This document shows, piece after piece, positions 25,301 to 33,537 of a DNA stretch of 64,000 bases. The stretch is from Wenyingzhuangia aestuarii. Its GTDB lineage: Bacteria; Bacteroidota; Bacteroidia; Flavobacteriales; Flavobacteriaceae. Below the pieces are notes generated by a model. It did not search any database and was not told the DNA's origin. It saw nothing but the letters and a program-made list of their open reading frames with translations. The position numbers and the translations under genes were made by a program. The stretch lies in NCBI RefSeq assembly GCF_011927765.1, contig NZ_JAATJG010000007.1, forward strand, positions 1 to 64,000. Reading direction: 5' to 3'. Each line of letters starts with the position of its first letter. Positions within the stretch are counted from its first letter, which is position 1.

Positions 25301-25308
25301 CAAATTTA
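25301..25308 (-). promoter_or_regulatory. -7 promoter box of the RM operon (TAAATTTG)
   Basis: The minus strand reads TAAATTTG here, a full match to TAnnTTTG. It is ~70 nt before the hsdM ATG and just upstream of the 11-bp inverted repeat. Confidence 0.55.
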
Positions 25309-25621
25309 AAAAGAAGCTGTGCAATGGAACTGCGTTTTTGTCTTTAGAATTATTGCGTATCGAGATATGCGATATTTTTACGATAGAATTAACGGAACAC
25401 AGACAATTAAACTTTAGAGTAAAGTAAGCACATGGTATAAAAAACAACAAGTACTATACATAAAACTCTCTCCCTTCAATAAATTATGAATTCATACTCA
25501 GGGTAAGGTTATAAATTAATACAAACATCAAATGTTATTAAATCTAGGCAAATTTTAAAAAATAGAGAAAAGAGAGTCTATGATACTTTACATACATTAA
25601 TTATCACAAAACAACACAAAT
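25309..25621. other. right-end non-coding region of the element
   Basis: About 310 bp without a credible gene. It contains the imperfect inverted repeat GCGTATCGAGATATGC and, beyond it, A/T-rich DNA up to the right arm-type site. Nothing else was recognised. Confidence 0.4.
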
Positions 25622-25640
25622 GTGTTACCTATGTGCTACC
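25622..25640 (+). repeat. putative integrase arm-type site (right)
   Basis: GTGTTACCTATGTGCTACC differs by one base from 1603-1621 and has the same orientation. It lies 42 bp inside the right core repeat. In the circular form the two copies would flank the joined att core. Confidence 0.6.
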
Positions 25641-25648
25641 CAAAAACA

Positions 25649-25679
25649 AAGAAAGCTGACTTAAAAAGTCAGCTTTCTT
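25649..25679 (-). terminator. element-borne terminator behind tRNA-Leu
   Basis: AAGAAAGCTGACTT (25649-25662) pairs perfectly with AAGTCAGCTTTCTT (25666-25679), loop AAA. It lies just downstream of the tRNA 3' end (minus strand) and is followed there by T-rich sequence. It replaces the original terminator now stranded at 1404-1434. Confidence 0.75.
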
Positions 25680-25682
25680 ATA

Positions 25683-25740
25683 TTGTACAGGCGGAGAGAC
25701 TCGAACTCTCACACCTCGCGGCACTAGATCCTAAGTCTAG
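25683..25740. repeat. attR: 58-bp direct repeat inside tRNA-Leu
   Basis: Identical to 1433-1490. It supplies the 3' 55 nt of the functional tRNA plus 3 nt. The identity ends at 25740 inside the anticodon stem, so the crossover lies within this segment. Confidence 0.92.
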
Positions 25741-25767
25741 CGTGTCTACCAATTCCACCACGCCTGC
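25686..25767 (-). tRNA. tRNA-Leu (anticodon UAG)
   Basis: 82 nt. Acceptor arms GCAGGCG and CGCCTGT pair (one G-U at the end), the D arm contains TTGGTAGA, and the anticodon stem CTAGA/TCTAG encloses the loop CTTAGGA with anticodon TAG. A long variable arm and the TTCGAGT T-loop are present, as expected for class II tRNA-Leu. CCA is not fully encoded. The 3' half comes from the integrated element and restores a complete gene. Confidence 0.95.
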
Positions 25768-25857
25768 AGTTAAAATCTTTAACGAGTGCAAATATAAACA
25801 ATAGTTACAATTTGCAAAGAGAAATATTATATTTTAGTAGAACTTTAAATTTTTAAC

Positions 25858-27255
25858 ATGAATCAGCTACAAGAATACATCCATATTAACAAAGAACGAT
25901 TTTTAAATGAACTATGTGATTTGTTAAAAATCCCATCTATAAGTGCTGATTCTAGCTACAAACCTCAACTATTACAAACAGCAAAGGAAGTAGCTAAGGC
26001 ATTAGAAAAAGCAGGATGTAAAAACGTACAACAAATTCCTAGCAATGGAAACCCGGTAGTCTATGCAGATAAAATAATAGATACTAGCTTACCCACCGTG
26101 TTAGTTTATGGCCATTACGACGTACAACCAGCAGATCCAATAGATTTATGGGACACTCCTCCTTTTGAGCCTACCGTTAAAAAAACAGATATCCATCCTG
26201 ATGGAGCTATTTTTGCCAGAGGTGCTTGTGACGACAAAGGACAAATGTTTATGCATATTAAAGCCATTGAATATTTAATTGCTACAAACCAATTACCTTG
26301 TAACGTTAAATTTATGATAGAAGGAGAAGAAGAAATAGGATCTCCTAGTCTTGCTTCTTTTATTAAAGAACACGCAGAATTGTTTAAAAATGATGTGATT
26401 TTAATTTCGGATACCGGAATGATTTCTAACACCCAACCCTCTATTACCACAGGTTTACGTGGATTGAGTTATGTAGAAGTGGAAGTTACAGGACCTAATA
26501 GAGATTTACATTCCGGATTTTACGGAGGTGCAGTTGCCAATCCTATCAATATTTTATCAAAAATGATAACTCAACTTCACGATGATAACAATAAAATTAC
26601 CATTCCTGGTTTTTACGATCATGTTTATGAATTATCCGAAAAAGAAAGAACAGAAATGGCAAAAGCTCCGTTTCATCAATCAGAGTATAACAAAGCTTTA
26701 AATATTGATGAAGAACTTGGAGAAAAAGGATATACTACCTTAGAAAGAAGTTCTGTAAGACCAACATTGGATGTAAATGGAATTTGGGGAGGCTATATTG
26801 GAGAAGGTGCCAAAACAGTTTTACCCTCTAAAGCGTATGCTAAAATTTCTATGCGATTAGTTCCTGGTCAAGATCCAGATACCATTACCCAGTTATTTAC
26901 AGATTACTTTGTAAGCATTGCTCCAAAATCTGTAAAAGTAACCGTAAAACCTCATCACGGAGGAAAAGCTTACAGAACTCCAATGGATTCTATAGGTTAT
27001 AAAGCTGCACACAAAGCTTATTCAGAAACATTTACCAACACTCCTATTCCACAACCTTCTGGAGGAAGTATTCCTATTGTTTCTTTATTTAGTGATGTGT
27101 TTAAAAGTCACACCATTTTAATGGGATTTGGTTTAAACAGTGATGCTATACATTCCCCTAACGAACATTACGGATTGTTTAACTTTTACAAGGGTATAGA
27201 AACCATTCCTTATTTCTACAAACATTTTACAGATTTATACAAACAAGATGCGTAA
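25858..27255 (+). CDS. M20 family dipeptidase
   Basis: 465 aa, full length for CNDP-like dipeptidases. Zinc-site motifs: YGHYDVQPAD (His/Asp, ~82-91), the ARGACDDKGQ signature (~120), the catalytic EGEEEIGS (~155) and the late His region near DAIHSPNEH (~430). It hydrolyses dipeptides or short peptides in the cytoplasm; no signal peptide is seen. The 3' end overlaps the OsmC gene by 8 bp, so the two are translationally coupled. Confidence 0.93.
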   Translation: MNQLQEYIHINKERFLNELCDLLKIPSISADSSYKPQLLQTAKEVAKALEKAGCKNVQQIPSNGNPVVYADKIIDTSLPTVLVYGHYDVQPADPIDLWDTPPFEPTVKKTDIHPDGAIFARGACDDKGQMFMHIKAIEYLIATNQLPCNVKFMIEGEEEIGSPSLASFIKEHAELFKNDVILISDTGMISNTQPSITTGLRGLSYVEVEVTGPNRDLHSGFYGGAVANPINILSKMITQLHDDNNKITIPGFYDHVYELSEKERTEMAKAPFHQSEYNKALNIDEELGEKGYTTLERSSVRPTLDVNGIWGGYIGEGAKTVLPSKAYAKISMRLVPGQDPDTITQLFTDYFVSIAPKSVKVTVKPHHGGKAYRTPMDSIGYKAAHKAYSETFTNTPIPQPSGGSIPIVSLFSDVFKSHTILMGFGLNSDAIHSPNEHYGLFNFYKGIETIPYFYKHFTDLYKQDA

Positions 27256-27703
27256 CCTACACGAATATCATATTAGTTTAACCTGGAAAGGAAGTATTAA
27301 CATTGCTAAAAACTACAGGTACGACAAAACTTATGAGTTGAGTTTTAAAAACAAGCCCAATTTAACGGGTTCTGCTGATGCTACTTTTCATGGTGATAAA
27401 ACTTTATACAATCCAGAAGAAATGCTATTATCTGCACTGGCTTCTTGTTATATGATGTCTTTTTTCTATTTATGTAGTCAGTATCAAATTGTAATAGATA
27501 GTTATATAGATAATCCTGTTGGCAAAGTAAAAGTAAATCCAAATGGAAGTGGGCAGTTTGAAATTGTAACTTTACAACCTGTAATTACTACAACACATAA
27601 AGACATGCTGGTTGTAGAAGAATTATTTTCTCAAGCAAACGACTATTGTTTTATTGCTAGGTCTTGTAATTTTATTATTAAACACAATCCCACCATTAAC
27701 TAA
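27248..27703 (+). CDS. OsmC family peroxiredoxin-like protein
   Basis: 151 aa. OsmC fold with the two conserved cysteines: ALASCYMMS (~residue 73) and ARSCNF (~139). Such proteins reduce organic hydroperoxides. The ATG lies inside the end of the dipeptidase gene. The stop overlaps the convergent esterase gene's stop by 4 bp, leaving no room for a terminator between them. Confidence 0.88.
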   Translation: MRNLHEYHISLTWKGSINIAKNYRYDKTYELSFKNKPNLTGSADATFHGDKTLYNPEEMLLSALASCYMMSFFYLCSQYQIVIDSYIDNPVGKVKVNPNGSGQFEIVTLQPVITTTHKDMLVVEELFSQANDYCFIARSCNFIIKHNPTIN

Positions 27704-28428
27704 ATGTAAATCTGAACCATTTTTCTCCAATATCTGGCTTTGTGAGCTTCTCCATCCCATTCGTAAAATTGATAAGGAATTTCTTTTTCGTCAAAAATTG
27801 CTCTTAACTTGTAATTGCTTTCTAAAAACAAATCTTCTTTACCAATAGCTAAAACAATATCTAGTTTTTTAATATCCTGAATCAATTTCTTACAATCTAT
27901 ATTTTTAAGATATTGATTTGGCATATTAAAATAAACATACTCATTGTGGTAACCACATAGTAAATCATCAAAATAACCTTTAGAGACCGTTAAATCATAA
28001 CGACCACTCATTCCCACTACTTTGCAAAAAAGTTCAGGATGTCTCATGGCAATATTAACTGCATGATAAGCTCCTAAACTACACCCTGCAGAAATAATAT
28101 TGGGATTGCTATTTAGCACATCCATTAAAGGAAGTACTTCGCTTAAAATGTAATTTTCGTATTGATTGTGTCTATAAATTCTATGACCAGGATGATCATA
28201 GTTATTGTAAAAAGTTTCGGAATCTATACTGTCTAGACAATAAATTTGAATATCGCCATTGTTTACTTTTTCTTCAAGAGATTGTATTACTCTCCAATTT
28301 TCATAATCATAGAAACGTCCCATTCTAGGAGGAAAAAACAAAACTTTTGCTCCGGAGTGTCCAAAAATTAACAACTCCATATCTCTTTCTAAATTTGGGC
28401 TATACCACTTATGGTACTCTCTTTTCAT
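27700..28428 (-). CDS. putative esterase (alpha/beta hydrolase, esterase D-like)
   Basis: 242 aa. The nucleophile elbow GCSLGAYHA lies near residue 115. A His near the C-terminus (WDGEAHKARYW) and an Asp in AIGKEDLFLE complete a plausible triad. The LLIFGHSGAKVLFFPPRMG N-terminus is typical of the esterase family near polyhydroxybutyrate/acetyl-xylan esterases. There is no signal peptide, so it is cytoplasmic. It probably forms an operon with the SGNH hydrolase gene upstream (18 bp gap). Confidence 0.85.
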   Translation of the reverse strand: MKREYHKWYSPNLERDMELLIFGHSGAKVLFFPPRMGRFYDYENWRVIQSLEEKVNNGDIQIYCLDSIDSETFYNNYDHPGHRIYRHNQYENYILSEVLPLMDVLNSNPNIISAGCSLGAYHAVNIAMRHPELFCKVVGMSGRYDLTVSKGYFDDLLCGYHNEYVYFNMPNQYLKNIDCKKLIQDIKKLDIVLAIGKEDLFLESNYKLRAIFDEKEIPYQFYEWDGEAHKARYWRKMVQIYI

Positions 28429-28446
28429 AGGATTATGTATGCATGG

Positions 28447-29055
28447 TTAGTGAACTTGTAATTGAGGAAAACTTTCTGAATGTTTAGAAATAACATCAAA
28501 CCAAACTTTATATCCCTTTTTATTTAAATGCAAACCATCTTCTAAAAAATAATCTGAATTTGGTTTTCCAGAAATATCTAAAGTAGCTTTGTAAATATCT
28601 ATAAAATGAAAATTTTCATCTAGCTCCGTAATTTCTTCTATATTGCTATTTGTGTATCTAATACTTCCTTCTAAGTACCATCTACTTGGACTTGGTTTTA
28701 TAGAAACGAAAGTAACAGGAATTCCTCCGTAATCTTCTCTTATTTGTGTTAACAAAGTCTTAAAAAACAGTACAATTTCTTCTGGATGTCTACCATCACC
28801 TAAATCATTATCCCCTGCATAAATCATAATTGCTTTGGGATGTAAACCTTTAAAATTTTGTTTGTAAAACCATGAACAAGCCGCTAGTGTAGATCCTCCA
28901 AAGGCTAAATTTATAGGTTTGTATTCTTTAAACAATTCAGGAATATCATTCCATAAATTAAATGACGAACTCCCATAAAACACCATATCTGGCACGTATT
29001 CTAACTCTTTTTTTTCTTTATCTAACCTATCTAACTCTTCTTGATACCAAAACAT
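28447..29055 (-). CDS. SGNH/GDSL hydrolase family protein
   Basis: 202 aa. SGNH blocks: MVFYGSSSFNLW (catalytic Ser, block I, ~25-36), NLAFGGSTL (Gly, block II), IYAGDNDLGDG (Asn, block III, ~78-88) and DGLHLNKKGYKVW (Asp-x-x-His, block V, ~170). It is probably a cytoplasmic esterase acting on acylated metabolites or sugars. The adjacent esterase gene suggests a shared substrate, but this is unproven. Confidence 0.87.
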   Translation of the reverse strand: MFWYQEELDRLDKEKKELEYVPDMVFYGSSSFNLWNDIPELFKEYKPINLAFGGSTLAACSWFYKQNFKGLHPKAIMIYAGDNDLGDGRHPEEIVLFFKTLLTQIREDYGGIPVTFVSIKPSPSRWYLEGSIRYTNSNIEEITELDENFHFIDIYKATLDISGKPNSDYFLEDGLHLNKKGYKVWFDVISKHSESFPQLQVH

Positions 29056-29128
29056 CTTCCTTACTCTTTTGTTCGATTTGTAAAGTTAACCAAATATTTT
29101 TCTTACCAACTAATTCTAAATGATTTAA

Positions 29129-29488
29129 CTATTTTATAAAGCCCAATTCTTTCTGTTTCTTTTTTGTTAAACTATTTACCACCAAGCTATAGGAATGATC
29201 TATCCATTTTTTTATTTCATCAGTAGTCATATCAGCTTCTAACAGGATGGTATTCCAATGTTTTTTATTCATATGAAATGCAGGACTCACTGCCTCATAA
29301 TTCTCTCTTAAAAGAATGGCTTCATCAGGATCACATTTTAAATTAACACCATAAGGCAATCTTTCTAAACCTGTTAATGCAAACATTTTGTCGGCCACTT
29401 TAAAAACCAAGGTAGATTCATCAAAAGGAAAACTTTCTGTTACATGAGCTTTGTTTATACAATAATTCCTTAAATCTTCTATGTTCAT
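29129..29488 (-). CDS. MmcQ/YjbR family DNA-binding-like protein
   Basis: 119 aa. Whole-length match to the pattern of the YjbR family: NKAHVTESFPFDEST near the N-terminus, KVADKMFALTG in the middle, and HMNKKHWNTILLEAD towards the end. The fold resembles CyaY and some members are annotated as DNA-binding, but the cellular role is not settled. It is single and divergent from the aldehyde dehydrogenase gene. Confidence 0.87.
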   Translation of the reverse strand: MNIEDLRNYCINKAHVTESFPFDESTLVFKVADKMFALTGLERLPYGVNLKCDPDEAILLRENYEAVSPAFHMNKKHWNTILLEADMTTDEIKKWIDHSYSLVVNSLTKKKQKELGFIK

Positions 29489-29539
29489 TTTAACTATTTT
29501 ACTTGATATAGAACAACTTATCTACTAAGATACATTTTG

Positions 29540-29547
29540 TAAGTTTG
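29540..29547 (+). promoter_or_regulatory. -7 promoter box (TAAGTTTG) of the aldehyde dehydrogenase gene
   Basis: A match to TAnnTTTG, 25 nt before the ATG at 29573. Confidence 0.5.
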
Positions 29548-29572
29548 TAAATAAAACTTAGTCTACTTTACA

Positions 29573-30913
29573 ATGATTACAACCATCAATCCATATACAC
29601 AAAAAGAAATTCACCAATATGATTATTTAACAGACCATGAGTTAAATTTAAAACTAAATGCTGCTCAAGAATCTTACAATAATTGGAAAAAATTTTCTTT
29701 TAAAGATAAAGAAGAGTTGGGTAAAAAACTAAAAGAATTATTATTAAAACGCAAGCAGGAATTTGCTACGTTGATAAGTACAGAAATGGGGAAACCCATT
29801 ACACAAGCTTTGGCTGAAATTGAAAAAACAAGTACACTTGTTGAATATTTTACCAACCAAAGCGCTGCTTTTTTAGAAAATAGATCTTTAAATGAAAACA
29901 CGTATATAAGTTACCATAGTACTGGAGCTGTTTTTGGAATTATGCCATGGAATTTTCCTTTTTGGCAAGTTTTCCGATACGTGTTTCCTAATATTATGGC
30001 AGGAAACGTTTGCTTGTTAAAGCATGCAAGTAATGTAACTGGAGCTGCTATCGCGATAGAAAAACTATTTACAGATGCTGGTTATCCAGAAGCTGTTTTT
30101 AATACGTTAATAATAGAAACCTCGCAAGTTGAACAAATTGTAGCTCACCCAATTGTACAAGGAGTTTGTTTAACAGGAAGTGCAAAAGCAGGTAGTTCTG
30201 TAGCTGCCTTAGCAGGTAAACACTTAAAAAAATCGGTCTTAGAATTAGGAGGTACAGATGCTTCTCTTATTTTAGAAGATGCTGATTTTGACACAGCATT
30301 AACCTCTGCATTTGAGTCTAGAACAGCCAACTCAGGACAAGTTTGTATTGCTGCTAAAAGGATTTTTGTACCCAAAAATAAATTAGAGTATACACTTGAA
30401 TTTTTTAAAGAAAAAATAGCCAGATTAACTCCTGGTGATCCTTTGAACAAAAACACAAAAATAGGTCCTATTTCTAAGGCTGATTTTTTACCTACACTAC
30501 AAAATCAGGTAGACGAAACTATAAAAAATGGAGCAGAATTAATTGTAGGAGGAAAAATTAACAAACCTTTTTACGAAACCACTTTGTTAGTTGTTAACAA
30601 AGAGAATCCAATGCTAAAAGAAGAGATTTTTGGTCCCGTAATTTGTGTAATTCCTTACGATAATTTAGAAACAACTATTGATGATGTAAATAATTCTGAT
30701 TACGGATTGGGAACCGCTATTTGGTCTACAGATATTAAAAAAGCACAAAAAATAGCCGCACAAGTTCAAGCAGGTTATGTATCTATCAATTTTAAAGTAA
30801 CCTCAGATCCTAAGTTTCCTTTTGGAGGCGTAAAAAAATCTGGTTATGGAAAAGAATTGGGAGAACATGGTTTAAAAACTTTTTTAAATGCTAAAACCAA
30901 TACTGTGGCTTAA
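29573..30913 (+). CDS. NAD(P)-dependent aldehyde dehydrogenase (succinate-semialdehyde dehydrogenase-like)
   Basis: 446 aa, slightly shorter than the usual 455-480. Motifs: MPWNFPFWQVFR, GSAKAGSSVA (cofactor), the catalytic Glu in LELGGTDASLIL (~residue 222) and catalytic Cys in NSGQVCIAAKR (~256), and KEEIFGPV (~350). Many such Bacteroidota proteins are called succinate-semialdehyde dehydrogenases; the actual aldehyde is not fixed by sequence. The stop overlaps the convergent hemW stop by 4 bp. Confidence 0.9.
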   Translation: MITTINPYTQKEIHQYDYLTDHELNLKLNAAQESYNNWKKFSFKDKEELGKKLKELLLKRKQEFATLISTEMGKPITQALAEIEKTSTLVEYFTNQSAAFLENRSLNENTYISYHSTGAVFGIMPWNFPFWQVFRYVFPNIMAGNVCLLKHASNVTGAAIAIEKLFTDAGYPEAVFNTLIIETSQVEQIVAHPIVQGVCLTGSAKAGSSVAALAGKHLKKSVLELGGTDASLILEDADFDTALTSAFESRTANSGQVCIAAKRIFVPKNKLEYTLEFFKEKIARLTPGDPLNKNTKIGPISKADFLPTLQNQVDETIKNGAELIVGGKINKPFYETTLLVVNKENPMLKEEIFGPVICVIPYDNLETTIDDVNNSDYGLGTAIWSTDIKKAQKIAAQVQAGYVSINFKVTSDPKFPFGGVKKSGYGKELGEHGLKTFLNAKTNTVA

Positions 30914-32034
30914 ACCCAAAACAAATCACTAGCAATTCCATCAGCTAAAAACTTTCCTTTTTGGGTAGTTTTTAGTTGATTTTCTTCTAGTTGCAATGTT
31001 CCATTTTTTATGTAAGGCTGAATTTGTTTTTCTAAAAACACACAAGTAGCTTCACCAAAATCTTTGATGATTTTAGGTAAAGACACTCCCCAAATAGTTC
31101 TTAAACCGGTCATTATATATTCGTTATACCTGTCTTTTTCACTCAATATTTCTTGAATTAATGGCAATTTACCTTCTGCCAGAGATTTGATATATTTTGC
31201 ATTGTTTGCTACATTCCAACTTCTAGTATTTCCAATAAAAGAATGTGCTGACGGACCCAAACCCAAATACGGTTTTCCTAACCAATAAGAAGTATTGTGT
31301 TTGGAATAGAAATTAGGTTTTCCAAAATTGGAGATTTCATAATGATCAAAACCTGCTTGCGCTAATTCAGATACTAGAAGATCAAAATGAGCCGCTGCCA
31401 AATTTTCATCCAACTCAGGATATTTTTTGTTTTTAATAAAATGATGCAAAGCCGTTCCTTCTTCTACCGTAAGTGCATAAGATGAAATATGCTGAACACC
31501 AAAACTCAAAGCTTGTTTTATATTTTGTTTCCATTCCTTATTAGACAAACCTGGAATTCCATACATCAAATCAATGGTAATATTCTTAAAATATTGTGTA
31601 GCTGTTTGCAAACACTGTAGCACTTCTTTAGCGTTGTGCGCTCGGTTCATCATTTGCAATTCCTTATCACCAAAAGATTGTACCCCAATACTTAGTCTGT
31701 TAATTTCTGTATTTGCGAATGCTATTATTTTTGCATCCGATAAATCATCCGGATTGGCTTCTAATGTAATTTCTGGAACAGCAATTACCTGATAGTTAGC
31801 CCTAATAATCTCTATAATTTTTTGAAGTTCTGCTGCCTCCAAAATACTGGGAGTTCCTCCTCCAAAATAAATAGTTTCTACTATTTCGTTTTTAAACTCA
31901 TCAACCCTAAGAATGATTTCTTTTTCTAAAGCCTCTAAAAAAGTTTGTTTTTGTTTTAAAGAAGTAGAAAAGTGAAAATCGCAATAATGACATGCTTTTT
32001 TACAAAACGGAATGTGTACATAAATTCCTGCCAT
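30910..32034 (-). CDS. hemW: radical SAM heme chaperone HemW
   Basis: 374 aa. The N-terminal radical-SAM cluster motif reads CKKACHYCDF (CxxxCxxC). It is followed by FGGGTPSIL (SAM binding), TLEANPDD and RLSIGVQSFGD, all typical of HemW/HemN-like proteins. HemW lacks the oxygen-independent coproporphyrinogen oxidase activity of HemN and is thought to deliver heme. It lies 1 bp after the ruvC stop and is therefore cotranscribed with it. Confidence 0.93.
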   Translation of the reverse strand: MAGIYVHIPFCKKACHYCDFHFSTSLKQKQTFLEALEKEIILRVDEFKNEIVETIYFGGGTPSILEAAELQKIIEIIRANYQVIAVPEITLEANPDDLSDAKIIAFANTEINRLSIGVQSFGDKELQMMNRAHNAKEVLQCLQTATQYFKNITIDLMYGIPGLSNKEWKQNIKQALSFGVQHISSYALTVEEGTALHHFIKNKKYPELDENLAAAHFDLLVSELAQAGFDHYEISNFGKPNFYSKHNTSYWLGKPYLGLGPSAHSFIGNTRSWNVANNAKYIKSLAEGKLPLIQEILSEKDRYNEYIMTGLRTIWGVSLPKIIKDFGEATCVFLEKQIQPYIKNGTLQLEENQLKTTQKGKFLADGIASDLFWV

Positions 32035-32035
32035 C

Positions 32036-32590
32036 TTATTTTCTTACTTTATGATCGTTCTGACTTACAAAACTAGCCCATCCGCTATAGTTCTTTCCTC
32101 CTACTTTTACACCACTGTTAAAATGATGACAAACTGCTGCTGCCAAACCATCGGTAGCATCTAAGTTTTTGGGTAAAGTTTTTAAATCTAACAAACTTTT
32201 TAACATCAAAGCAACTTGCTCTTTACTGGCATTTCCACTACCTGTAATGGCCATTTTAATTTTTTTAGGTAAATATTCTGTTACAGGAATATCTCTAGAC
32301 AAACCTGCTGCCATTGCTACTCCTTGAGCTCTACCCAACTTTAACATAGATTGTACATTTTTTCCAAAAAACGGAGCTTCAATAGCCAACTCATCAGGAT
32401 GATAGGTTTCTATCAATTCAATAGTTCTTTCAAAAATCAATTTTAATTTCACATAAGGATCGCTGTATTTACTTAACAACAATTCGTTCATTTGAACAAA
32501 TTCCATCTTTTTTCCAACAACTTTTATCACCCCAAACCCCATAATAGTAGTTCCAGGATCTATTCCTAATATAATTTTTTCTAAGGCCAA
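32036..32590 (-). CDS. ruvC: Holliday junction endonuclease RuvC
   Basis: 184 aa. The four acidic active-site residues are seen in context: D in ILGIDPGTT (~residue 11), E in LAIEAPFFG (~70), and the C-terminal D pair in NLDATDGLAAAVCHH (~140). RuvC resolves Holliday junctions with RuvAB. The apparent start is TTG at 32588-32590, since no ATG lies closer to the conserved N-terminus. A -7 box on the minus strand (32614-32621) supports this start. Confidence 0.95.
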   Translation of the reverse strand: MALEKIILGIDPGTTIMGFGVIKVVGKKMEFVQMNELLLSKYSDPYVKLKLIFERTIELIETYHPDELAIEAPFFGKNVQSMLKLGRAQGVAMAAGLSRDIPVTEYLPKKIKMAITGSGNASKEQVALMLKSLLDLKTLPKNLDATDGLAAAVCHHFNSGVKVGGKNYSGWASFVSQNDHKVRK

Positions 32591-32613
32591 TACAGTGTAT
32601 TTAACTATTTTAG

Positions 32614-32621
32614 CAAAGGTA
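32614..32621 (-). promoter_or_regulatory. -7 promoter box of ruvC-hemW (TACCTTTG)
   Basis: The minus strand reads TACCTTTG, 23 nt before the ruvC TTG start. It is divergent from the plus-strand box at 32636-32643 with the same octamer. Confidence 0.55.
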
Positions 32622-32635
32622 ACTAAAATGAAGGC

Positions 32636-32643
32636 TACCTTTG
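32636..32643 (+). promoter_or_regulatory. -7 promoter box (TACCTTTG), leaderless arrangement
   Basis: TACCTTTG ends 3 nt before the ATG at 32647, so transcription should start at or next to the start codon. Confidence 0.55.
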
Positions 32644-32646
32644 TGC

Positions 32647-33537
32647 ATGCTTAGCTCTATTCGTAAATTTTTATCGCCCTTAAACACCCTGTTAAAATAT
32701 ACGGTTAGTATTTTGGCATTGGTTTATATTGGTTATAGAATTGCAACTACTTCTTTTAGCCCTCAGCATCTCTATGAGTTTTTTAATCCTACACTTTTAA
32801 TCGTGGTTGGTTTCCTTACCATTGGGAATTGGATTTTTGAAATTTTAAAATGGAAAGTTGTCATTAATACTTTTAAGAACATTTCTTTTAAAACCGCAAC
32901 TTATCAAACATTGGTTGCCTACACTTACGGAATGATTACCCCGTTTAACTCTGGAAATTATGCTAAAAAAATATTCTTTTACCCTAAAGAACAAGGAAAA
33001 AGAATTGTGTTTCTAAATCTATCTAAAGGAATTTATCAAATGCTTACCACCATTTTTTTTGGAGTATGGGGAGTTTTTGTATTAATGAACGAAATAAATT
33101 TTGAACTTTACAATCAGCAACTATTTTTTATACTTACAAGTTGTGTTGGAGTTATTGCTCTTATTATTTACAGAGTTAAAATTTTACAGCTTGTTAAAAG
33201 TCTTTCTATAAAAGTTCATCTACAATTGTTTTTGTATTCTGTTATAAAATTCGTTTGTTTCTCTTTTGTATTGATGGTTTTATTACATCAAGAAAATTTA
33301 CCTTTATTAAAACTATATGCAGGAATTTGTGCCGTTTATTTGCTGAGTTCCTTATTGCCTATTTTAAATATTTTAGATTTTGCTATTAAAGGAAGCGTAG
33401 CTTTGTGGGTATTATCTCCTCTAGGGTATAGTCAACAAAATATATTAATTGCCTATTTTGTATTGTGGATTTGTAACCACGCAAGTCCATCTATTTTAGG
33501 AAGTATTTTACAATTTTATAAATCTAAAGAACACTAA
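32647..33537 (+). CDS. polytopic membrane protein, flippase-like (UPF0104/LPG-synthase TM type)
   Basis: 296 aa from ATG 32647 (MLSSIRKFLSPLN); a TTG at 32641 falls inside the -7 box. About seven hydrophobic helices cover the length. The GMITPFNSGNYAKK stretch (~100) resembles the lysylphosphatidylglycerol-synthase transmembrane family, whose members flip lipid-linked compounds. Its stop overlaps the glycosyltransferase ATG (TAATG), so it is coupled to an enzyme likely to build a lipid-linked sugar. The substrate is unknown. Confidence 0.75.
   Translation: MLSSIRKFLSPLNTLLKYTVSILALVYIGYRIATTSFSPQHLYEFFNPTLLIVVGFLTIGNWIFEILKWKVVINTFKNISFKTATYQTLVAYTYGMITPFNSGNYAKKIFFYPKEQGKRIVFLNLSKGIYQMLTTIFFGVWGVFVLMNEINFELYNQQLFFILTSCVGVIALIIYRVKILQLVKSLSIKVHLQLFLYSVIKFVCFSFVLMVLLHQENLPLLKLYAGICAVYLLSSLLPILNILDFAIKGSVALWVLSPLGYSQQNILIAYFVLWICNHASPSILGSILQFYKSKEH

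Larger units (their letters stand above)
1433..25740. mobile_element. integrative mobilizable element in tRNA-Leu, ~24.3 kb
   Basis: The element is bounded by identical 58-bp sequences (1433-1490 and 25683-25740) that are the 3' part of a tRNA-Leu gene, in direct orientation. A tyrosine integrase lies just inside the left end. Next come an HTH gene, VapE-like ATPase, primase, candidate oriT, MobC and relaxase, which is the gene set of Bacteroidota mobilizable elements. No conjugation pore genes are present, so transfer would depend on a helper element. The right two-thirds is defence cargo on the minus strand. Confidence 0.9.
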
